A stretch of 64,000 nucleotides of DNA from Lepisosteus oculatus (lineage: Eukaryota > Chordata > Actinopteri > Semionotiformes > Lepisosteidae). Positions within the stretch are counted from its first letter, which is position 1. Every line of letters starts with the position of its first letter. The stretch spans positions 69,385,284 to 69,449,283 of the forward strand of contig NC_090698.1 in the NCBI RefSeq assembly GCF_040954835.1, given 5' to 3'. Shown piece by piece: positions 56,973 to 64,000 of this stretch. The notes under the pieces were generated by a model. The model was not told the DNA's origin. It made no database searches and was given only the letters and a program-made list of their open reading frames with translations. Both the position numbers and the translations under genes were made by a program.

Positions 56973-57186
56973 TCAGTCTATCAGGTAGCTGCCGTTGTCG
57001 AAGAGAGGGGTGACCGTCCCGTCCTTCCACTCGATGAGGATCTCCCCGCGCCGCAGGGAGGGGGAGCGGGAGGGCTGGGGGGGGCGCTGGGTGAGGGGCG
57101 CCCTCTCGTCCGGCACCCCACGGGCCGCCTGGCCGCTCGTGTCCCCCCGGCTGTAGGACTTCAACACACACACGATCTTCTTCTTC
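56973..57186 (-). CDS. Lectin-like gene exon 5, cytoplasmic tail
   Basis: This exon encodes RKKKIVCVLKSYSRG, a Pro/Arg-rich middle, and the end GEILIEWKDGTVTPLF then DNGSYLID before TGA. The basic stop-transfer start confirms orientation with the tail inside. Cys279 could be palmitoylated. No classic di-leucine motif is evident. The last 24 residues look more ordered than the middle and may bind a partner; that is inference. Confidence 0.85.
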
Positions 57187-60100
57187 CTGAGGGGCACACA
57201 GCAGCATGAAAAACACATGGACCACGGCCGCTGTCTGTGACACATGTGCAGCACGTCAGGGAGCAAGGAGCGATCTGGCTGTGGCTTTGTTATAAAGCAA
57301 TTTTAAATTGCCCACATCAGTCCCCTTATTCACGTGTATTACAGGAAACAGAGCTCCCAGTCAAACTGACAACATCTCTTACCTGTAATAGAAGATAAAA
57401 GACAGGCCGTGCACGAGGCACTAAAGACTGAGACTCTGACTGGAACCTCACCTGTTGTAGTGGACATTGAGGATGAGGATGGTCAAGCCCAGAAGCAGAG
57501 CCAGGGAGCACAGGACCAGCATGGCGATCTTCCAGCTCACCCCTGAAAACAGCACACAGGGTCGGTGGAAGAGGACGGCGGCCCCAGGTCAGCTCTCAGC
57601 ACCAGAACACACTGCACACCCCGTGCACAGACGTCCTGAAGACTCTAGGGGTGGGAGCTGACACAGGGGATAACATCCTGGTGGGGATGGCGAGGGCTCC
57701 ATCAGCCTCTTGTTCTTTATTATTGGAGCTGCCCCTCTTTGCCATTTTCATGTTACTGTCATAAACAGAGCCTATCCTAGCAGGCAGAGGACGGAAGGCA
57801 GGATACACGCTGGTTTGGTTGCCAGTCCATTACAGGACTATACACAATCACAGACATGCCCACACTCATAGCAGAGCCAACTTTATAGATGCCGATAGAT
57901 CTACCAGTAGAGTAAACAATAAACATGGGGAGGACATACAGTAAAACCAATGAAAATAGCACCCCAACCCAGGGCCAGCTCTGTGCGACAGCAATGCTAA
58001 CCACAGCACCACAGCGCCACCCACCAAACAGGATTGTACTCGGAAAGTGCTAGTTTTCAGGTTCAATAACGATCAGTTTAGTATTCATTCTACAGAATGT
58101 ATCAGAAAGGACAAAGGCAGGAGTTTCTCCCACTTAACTAAATAAAGTAATGCAATGGTTTAACAAGAATTAGGATTAACAACATGCTCATCCAGAATGC
58201 TGTTAAAACTTGTCAGCGCTTTGTCAGTTTGAGCACAAAAGCAAACTTTAAAAGGAGCTTTAGGTTGCAGTAATTTCTGCTTCTTTTTGACGGCAATTCA
58301 AGTCTTTCCTTTTAAAGGACCTCATGCTGACAAGCTTTTAAAAAATATATTAAAAAATGTATATACAGAACATCTGTCCGTTTCCACATCTGCAGGATCT
58401 ATTCTTCTGTTTAGATTTGCTGATGCTTTTTATGGACAATGGCATTACAATCCTCCTGGGTTTCAGCTCAGCCTCCCCCATCCTTGTGCTAGACTGCCAT
58501 CACATGGACAGGCCTGGAAAGGACAGACTCCGGAAAGAGCGTTCAAGAACAACTAAGATCAGCTCCAGACCAGTGGTGAGGGAGCCCAGTTGAAACTATT
58601 GCATCCATCAACTTCATTAAAAAATAAAGAGTCATCCAGCTCCATAAGCACAAGGAGTACAAGTCTAGAGTATCAGCAAGTGCATGATGCGATGAAGATC
58701 TCCTAATGCTGGGCCAGAGCGTCGCTGTCCAGTACTCACCGTAGTCCACACTAATGAAGGCTACAGAGGGCTCCGCCGGGGGAACGCTGGTGTCAGGCAG
58801 AGGCGTGAGCTCATTCTTCCAGGCTGCAGCAGTGGGGGCTGACAGTGCAAGGTCATCTCCCACTGGGGCACCCAAGTCAACCTCTGGAAACACAAGACTT
58901 TCCATTCAATATGAGACAGTCCTGTCACACACTCTTGTAAAAGAGAAACTGAATAAGTGCAAAAATGGTCTAGTTTAGAGTTCCACTTCATGTTACACTT
59001 TGTTCGTTGTTCCCAGTGTGTGCAATTGTACAGTAGTCTGCATGTGTAGTTCTGCCACTTTGTCACCAGCTACGACATTCATTAATTACTGAACTTCATC
59101 TGCACCAGTGAGGTCATTCAAGACCCGTCTCTCTGTCTCCAGTTCTCCTTGGTAACGTAATTAAACCGAGGTATGACAGTTTTCCTATGGAGTTCACGAT
59201 TTAAAGATGCCATCAAATCAAGGTAGCGTCACAATGAACAATGAACTCATCTAGGACTTTAAAAAGAAGAGACGGGATTCTGAGGTTCTTTACTTCAGAC
59301 CTGAAAACAACAGTTATGGTGTCTAAGAGACAAACAGCACTATTAATACGGTCCTGATATGTTATGCCCATCAGGACTCTGCGGAGTCAGATGATGTGAT
59401 GCGCTCTAAAAAGCAGATGAGACACTAGAAGCACACAGGCGTGGTGTCACTACAGAAACAGGCGTGGTGTCACTACAGAAACAGGCGTGGTGTCACTACA
59501 GAAACAGGCGCGAGTTCTACAGGAGCTTCGACGCCTGGCATGGCTTTGCTGCTATGATGCGTCTCCAGCTGCAGCGGGGTGACGGCTCTTACTCTCTGAG
59601 GAGACTGTGCTGCCAGACAGGGGCGTGCTGTAGGCGGGTGGTGCTTCCAGGCGCTGAGCGGTGGTTGTCATGGCCGCCGTGCTGTCATGGCGACGCTGGG
59701 AGGGGGCCTGGGTAGCCCCGGCGCAGATGCTCTGGTTGCCCAGAGTCCTCCACTTGCTGTTGGGGCCGCGGTCTCTGGAGAGGAAGACCTTGGCGGAGCC
59801 CAGCCGAGCGCTGAGGTGCAGCGCCTTGCCCTGCAGGGTCAGGTGGCCCTTCCTGGAGCAGCCCCAGGCCTGTCCCTCCCCGTCTGCCGCCCGGCAGGGC
59901 TGCAGGCGCACTGGCTCGTGCTCCCGGAGCCGCGGGGCGCTCAGGCACTCCCCAGTCCGTAGGCTGGTCAGCATCTGGGTGTCCGGGTGCCAGCGCCACA
60001 GCTGGAGCTCTGACCCGGGCGCGCAGTCCTCCAGAGACACCCTGCCCCTGCCCTTGGCCGCCCACATCTGCACACACCTCCCCAGCTGCGCATTCCTGAT

Positions 60101-61870
60101 GCTAAACCCCACAGCCTCTGCCAGCGAGAGTGAACACGAGGAAGAGTTACCCTCTGGCGGGAGCCTCTCTGCCGATTGCTCTGGGTGGCTATGAGAATGA
60201 AGTGCTGGATCTGTCACGATGGTCATCCCTCCTCTAGAGGGCGCTCCTACCCTTTCCTATTTAAGTTCCGATATTGCGTGCGCCTGCCCCCTGTTTGCTG
60301 GTTATTATTATTTAAGTGTGGCGTTTCCGTAGCTCTCGACTCTGCGTTGGAAGATGGACGCTACAAGGCTTGCCTGTTCCCCGGGCTCATGCGTAGCCCA
60401 AGGGTGGGTCTTATTCCCCGGCCTCCTGACCGTCTGGGTCCGGGGCTCGGAGCACCCGGCTCCGATGTGATTTTACTTTGCTGTTCCTGATTCCTCGTCC
60501 TCGTCCCCGTTCCTGTGTCTGTTTGGATGGATCACCCGGCAGTGGACTTTTGGACTGCTGCCTGGTTTCCCCTTCCGGATTGTTTTGGACTTGTTTGCCC
60601 CGCGCCAGGCCTCACCGAGCACCGGAGCACAGCCGTCACGCCCCCCCCCCCCCCGTCAGTCAACCCATCCTGATCCCGTCGTGTTTCCCTGTCGCCCTTC
60701 TCCGGTCTCTTCCGGATTTTACCGTCTGCATAGGGTCCTAAAGATGCACTACACTACACGGGAGTCAGGGCCGGCTCCCGTTACAGGACCGTCTATTTCA
60801 AAGTCCACGCCAGCCCCTAAAGGAACAGCTACACAACTGTGAGCTACACAAAGAGATCTGTCAATTCCCGGCAGGGGCCTGCCTCAGCATGCGCAGGCTG
60901 CAGTGGAACAGGTAGAGGTTCAGTCCGTGCTGAAAGGAAAAGAAACACCCCCTTTCAGCTGTGGAGCCTTCTGCAGGTGTGCGTTGACACCTGAAGAAGG
61001 CTCGGGCAGCGGAACGCCTTTCTTTTCCTTTCAGTAAAGGACTAAACCTTGACCTGTTCTGTAACGGGGCCTCATTGGAACTGGAGTGTTGTGCGATGTG
61101 AGTTCTCTCCATCATCCGATAGCAGCCTGTTCCTGGTTAAGGATTGATGCAGCCTGGAGCACAGAATACAGGGCAGGACTGTCTGCAAGTCAGAACGGCA
61201 GCCCATCACCAGGCACACTCATTAACACCAATTAACATGGCCAGGGGAGCGCTCGAGAATAGCCCACGACCACAGGAAAGCACGACAGCTTCACGCAGTC
61301 TCCAGTCCAGCGCCAGCGCCAACCCACACCAGACTGCCCTGCCCTGAATCCGGCTCCCCAAGGCGCTTGGAAGTGCGGCAGGTTTTGTAGTTTACCGAAT
61401 CCTGATTTGATTGATCAAAACTAATTAAAATGACGACAGGGAGGGGAATGCTCTCTGCTGCTCACGGTCTCCTCCATCTTCTTTTTGCTGACTTTTACAA
61501 AGTACGACCCTGCCATGTCGATGTGCTGTGCGTGTAGCATTGTACCTGCCCGCAAACTCGAATAACCTTCAGCGTAGCTTTCTTCGGCACAAACAGAAAA
61601 CATATACCAAAATAACAGCTGATTAATTAAGAAGCCTAAATACAAAGGCTTTAAAATAAACCCCTCAAAAATGTTTTAGACTCCTTAAAATCCAACAGTA
61701 TCCTCTGTACGGGAGTTTTTAAAAACGCTTGTAACGCTCTCGCGGAAAACACGCCGTTTCTTTACGCGGAAACAGGTATGGTTTGGTTAAAACAGTAAAA
61801 AAAAAATCTCACCTGCAACAGCGAGAATGTGCAGCAGGAAAGCGGCGACCAGCAGCGCTTGCTTCTCCAT
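56973..61870 (-). CDS. Single-pass membrane protein with mannose-receptor-type cysteine-rich (ricin-B-like) domain, five exons
   Basis: The spliced CDS (61870-61813, 60117-59593, 58883-58740, 57542-57452, 57186-56973) is 1032 bases, 343 residues, all junctions GT/AG with phases 1,1,1,2. Residues 1-19 form a signal peptide. Residues 22-152 are a six-cysteine domain (Cys 34, 51, 77, 94, 106, 151) with WRW at 60-62, QAWGC at 102-106 and SKWRTLG at 140-146. Spacing and motifs match the N-terminal cysteine-rich domain of the mannose-receptor family, which binds sulfated sugars in MRC1. A sequon NQS is at 147-149. A Ser/Thr/Pro/Ala-rich stalk follows (154-243), then one helix (about 247-268) and a tail of about 74 residues with a basic KKK start and a conserved-looking end (EILIEWKDGTVTPLF, YLID). 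No FNII or C-type lectin domains exist. Likely a surface or endocytic receptor; the name and ligand are unknown to me. Confidence 0.85.
57187..57451 (-). other. Lectin-like gene intron 4
   Basis: This short 265-base intron has no special content. Confidence 0.8.
57452..57542 (-). CDS. Lectin-like gene exon 4, transmembrane helix
   Basis: This 91-base exon encodes VSWKIAMLVLCSLALLLG followed by LTILILNVHYN: a single hydrophobic helix of about 22 residues. The acceptor TTTTCAG ends at 57543 and the donor GTGAGG starts at 57451, leaving phase 2. Confidence 0.88.
57543..58739 (-). other. Lectin-like gene intron 3
   Basis: The 1.2-kb intron contains a reverse tRNA-derived SINE (57776-58022). Nothing else was recognised. 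Confidence 0.75.
57776..58022 (-). repeat. tRNA-derived SINE, reverse, fairly complete
   Basis: Blocks appear in reverse order: 'ggaaggcaggatacacgctg', 'ggttgccagtccattacagg', 'cacagacatgcccacactca', 'tggggaggacata', 'atagcaccccaacccagggc' and 'caatgctaaccacagcacca'. It is the same family as the copy at 42240 and sits in sense orientation to the host gene's transcript. Confidence 0.65.
58740..58883 (-). CDS. Lectin-like gene exon 3, extracellular stalk
   Basis: This 144-base exon (48 codons, phase 1-1) encodes an acidic, Ala/Pro/Thr-rich stalk ending FISVDY just outside the membrane. Acceptor TTTCCAG ends at 58884 and donor GTGAGT starts at 58739. Being a multiple of three, it could be skipped without a frameshift. 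Confidence 0.82.
58884..59592 (-). other. Lectin-like gene intron 2
   Basis: The 709-base intron carries a 23-bp tandem repeat near its 5' end (59437-59508). Otherwise it is unique, AT-rich sequence. Confidence 0.75.
59437..59508. repeat. Tandem repeat, 23-bp unit, three copies
   Basis: Three identical copies of 'aggcgtggtgtcactacaga' plus 'aac' are followed by a partial fourth. It lies about 85 bases inside the intron after exon 2. Perfect identity suggests a young and possibly length-variable array. Confidence 0.9.
59593..60117 (-). CDS. Lectin-like gene exon 2, cysteine-rich domain and stalk start
   Basis: This 525-base exon encodes the end of codon 20 to codon 194 plus one base. It carries the whole six-cysteine domain and the first part of the Ser/Thr-rich stalk. 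The acceptor is a good pyrimidine tract ending CTGGCAG (60118) and the donor is GTAAGA (59592). It is GC-rich, so long ORFs on the opposite strand are shadows. A one-exon, phase 1-1 domain is easily shuffled. Confidence 0.88.
60212..60785. mobile_element. Candidate solo-LTR-like insertion
   Basis: The block starts TGTCACG and ends CCGTTACA, giving TG...CA termini. It is flanked by GGATC (60207-60211) and GGACC (60786-60790), a 5-base duplication with one mismatch. It is GC-rich, unlike its surroundings, with a TATA-like 'ctatttaag' near 60257-60265 and a long C run near 60641-60655. No internal retroviral or gag-pol sequence is present. It lies 95 bases upstream of exon 2's acceptor on the gene's strand. 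Confidence 0.45.
60899..61065. repeat. Inverted pair of hammerhead-motif repeats, copy C
   Basis: The plus-strand arm (about 60988-61065) reads cctgaagaaggctcggg, then 'cctttcttttcctttcag' and 'ggactaaaccttgacctgtt'. The minus-strand arm (60977-60899) has the same order: 'acctgcagaaggctccac', 'gtttcttttcctttcagc', 'ggactgaacctctacctgtt'. The two face away from a short centre at about 60978-60987, forming a long imperfect palindrome. Both cores carry substitutions at key positions. Confidence 0.6.
61140..61250 (-). repeat. SINE 3'-body fragment, reverse
   Basis: The text 'gcagcctggagcacagaata', 'cagggcaggac' and 'cagcccatcaccaggcacac' matches the 3' body of the DANA/Mermaid-like SINEs as at 42240 and 57776. 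It is a short fragment. Confidence 0.4.
61813..61870 (-). CDS. Lectin-like gene exon 1, signal peptide
   Basis: This exon encodes MEKQALLVAAFLLHILAVA plus one base. It is a short charged start and a hydrophobic core typical of a signal peptide, with cleavage likely near the exon end. The donor GTGAGA starts at 61812. The ATG has G at +4. Confidence 0.85.
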
Positions 61871-64000
61871 GACTCCAGAACCCGTCTCCCTTAACAACGG
61901 GGAAGGAATTTGGAGTGCGCTGGCCCGGGAGAAATCCAGTCACAGCCCTACTTACCACCCCGGGCTCGGCCCGACAGGAACTCGAGCAACAGTGAAAGTG
62001 CCCCCTTTTTTTACTTTAAAATCTACGCAAAAAGTGCTTAATGTAATTCCAGTACACGTTTTTCCCCTTTTAAAATAAACAAAGTCTTAACTCATTACAC
62101 TCCTGCGTGTGAGTTGAAACTTAACATTTGTTTCCTATTTTTCCTCTCCGTCCCAGATATTTACAGGATGAATCGTTTGTCTCTCATCAGGGCCCAAGAC
62201 ACATTTCAAAGGCGTCTGGGGACAAACGGGTGGCGCCTTGAGAGATCAGCGGTGTCTCTGCGCGCAGAGGAGTGGGACCGGGGTTACATGACTGTGCGGA
62301 GGACAGAGTCGTTGTGGGGAGAATACTAATGACGAACAGACATGGCAACTTTCCTGAAGGGATGAGAGCAGCGACTAACCCTGTGACTGACTTCTCGGTG
62401 CAGTGTTTAGCATTGAAGCCGTACCAGTTCCACAATGCTGAATCTGACGCTTAACTAACATCGAATAAATTAGACTGATAAATCCACTGACAAATATGTG
62501 CTGCCTCTACAGATCCTTTATTTCCAAGGGGGAAAAAAAAGACCAAATAATGGAAAAGTCCAAGTCAGCAAAATTTCTAGAGTATTACACTGCAAAGAGC
62601 CCAAATAAACGAGTATCCCTCAGACGCCAATAAATTATGGAAGCCCGTTTCCGCCAGGGAGTGAAAAAACAAACGCGCTATGGTATCTCAGAATTGCACT
62701 TAGTAACTCAGAATTCCGAATTTATATCTCGCAATTGCGACTTTTTATCTCACATTTGCGACTTCGAAATAGCCCACATTTCATTGTCTGTCCTTTTGGT
62801 ATTGTAACGGATCGGGGTTCTAGGGCTTGGGCCCTCGCCACTCCCACCCTACTGATGCTACTCTGCGGTGCCTTGGCTGAGACCACATTAAAAGCCTCGT
62901 TTCCTCCGGTGTTTTTACTTCAAAAGTGATGTGTTTTTTGTTCCTCGGCAATGGGAAGGGAGGTTCTCGGAGCCCCCCCACCAGTTCGGGCAGTTCTTGA
63001 CAAGAGAAACGCAACCACACAATCGCAGGAAGAGAAACGCGAATGTAGCCCGTTGCACAATGGGGTGCAATGATACACAAGTTCTTGGCCGGTTCTCCTG
63101 CCTTCTGGGGTGCCATTATACACTACAAACTGTGCAAAGCCTCACCCCCCTTCCCGATCGCACTACACACACACAACACAACACAGGAGCATGCGACTGT
63201 GATCTTCTGCCCTGTCCAAAACCAGTATTACTCTGCTTCGGCTTGAGAATTCCAGCACGCTCTTGCTGTATTGTGTACAGCAAAGTGAGCTGTGTGTGGG
63301 TGGAGGGATCAGTTTTCTGAGAGGGATATCACCCAGCAAAACCGCAGATCCTGCCTTGAGCGAGCTGAACACGCTTCACACCAGGTGCGGGTCTGGTGTC
63401 GTACTCGTCTGGAAGTACACTCCAGAAAGCAACGGGGCGCACAAACTGCGCTCCATCTCGTCCACGAAAAGTACCTGGAGCGGTTTTTGTTAACACTTAA
63501 TGTTTCCGGGTGTCACGCAGTTTGCCGTCAATTCTTTCTTGAGGACGAAGGTCACGTGTCACTACGTTTATTTCAAGAAACAGCTGAATGAGAGCCTCGC
63601 ATCAGTTCCTACTGTATCTAACAGTCTGGATGGGTCGAGTGGCTTCCTCTTGTTAGTACTTGTTCTTATGTTCTCCTGTGCCAGTCCCTTTGAGAATTGT
63701 AAATACTGCCGCCTTATCTGTCCCACGCAACATGTCTGTGGTGTATTTATTTATTAACAAATCACTGGACAGCTGCCTTGCCAGGCAACACAATCAAATG
63801 AATTCACTGTGGCTTCTGAGGGCTGCACAGTTCAGTATTAGAATAAAACGTGTATTGTCCAGGTGTAGACAGTACAGGCTCGGGCTACATCATCAGCTGA
63901 CCGTGACTGGGATGTCTGGTGAAAACTAGTGAAACTTGAGCCCCCAGAGTGGTGTTCAGCGCTGTGCCACACGGTGTGTCGGGCATCTGTGAGCTTCCAG
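61871..64000. other. Upstream flank of the lectin-like gene
   Basis: The first 150 bases upstream are GC-moderate and hold an exact PRDM1/IRF-type match, CAGTGAAAGTG, at 61990-62000. A stretch from about 62816 (TGTAACGGATCGGGGTTC) resembles the start of the 221-bp element at 51272. A repetitive 'ttatatctcgcaattgcgac' run lies near 62720-62765. A CR1-like LINE end lies at 63575-63685. No gene is supported. Confidence 0.45.
63575..63685 (+). repeat. CR1/L2-like LINE 3' terminal fragment
   Basis: The text 'agaaacagctgaatgagagc', 'tctggatgggtcgagtggct' and 'gtacttgttcttatgttct' matches the terminal block of the family at 22632 and 32285. Confidence 0.5.

Larger units (their letters stand above)
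60118..61812 (-). other. Lectin-like gene intron 1
   Basis: This 1.7-kb intron contains a candidate solo LTR (60212-60785), a pair of inverted repeat motifs (60899-61065) and a SINE fragment near 61140-61250. No coding sequence is seen. Confidence 0.75.

Noticed and set aside
59661-60194. 177-codon plus-strand ORF
   Set aside because: It is the antisense shadow of GC-rich exon 2 of the lectin-like gene, which has matching splice sites and a recognisable domain.
62114-62329. 71-codon ORF with a hydrophobic start, resembling a signal peptide
   Set aside because: There is no known similarity, no supporting promoter or splice sites, and short hydrophobic starts arise often by chance.

Overview
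This 64-kb window is vertebrate nuclear DNA, most probably from a ray-finned fish. The basis is intron-split genes with GT/AG junctions, an aquaporin-3 gene whose NPA boxes and glycosylation site fall at the same residue numbers as in mammals, and a fish-type mix of interspersed repeats (5S-rRNA- and tRNA-derived SINEs, CR1/L2-like LINE ends, hAT and Tigger relics). A non-teleost lineage such as a gar is my best guess, but the sequence alone does not prove it.

Two protein-coding genes can be reconstructed. (1) aqp3, plus strand, six coding exons from 1754 to 13073, 296 residues, with a TATA box at 1656, an 812-base 3' UTR and a poly(A) signal at 13863. (2) A minus-strand gene, five coding exons from 61870 down to 56973, 343 residues. 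It encodes a signal peptide, one six-cysteine ricin-B-like domain of the mannose-receptor N-terminal type, a Ser/Thr/Pro-rich stalk, one transmembrane helix and a 74-residue cytoplasmic tail. I cannot assign it to a named gene. It is the most interesting coding item because the lectin-type domain stands alone, without FNII or C-type lectin domains.

Between the two convergent 3' ends (about 13.9 to 55.6 kb) I find no credible gene. This desert holds SINE and LINE fragments, two minisatellites (61-bp units near 36 kb; 42/44-bp units near 40.3 kb), a Tigger-like MITE with TA duplication (24565-25116), a MITE with nearly perfect 98-base inverted arms (50521-50892), a 221-bp element with an ATAT duplication (51272-51492), a CpG-rich segment (51540-51790) and a hAT relic with a decayed BED finger (52001-52582). 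Some non-repetitive stretches could be cis-regulatory, which only alignment could show.

The two genes show no sign of a common pathway. Aqp3 moves water and glycerol across plasma membranes; the lectin-like gene looks like a cell-surface or endocytic receptor. I saw no clear new molecular system. The best leads are the lectin-like receptor, the 5S-derived SINE family, and hammerhead-ribozyme-like motifs at 45.7, 51.8 and 61.0 kb.
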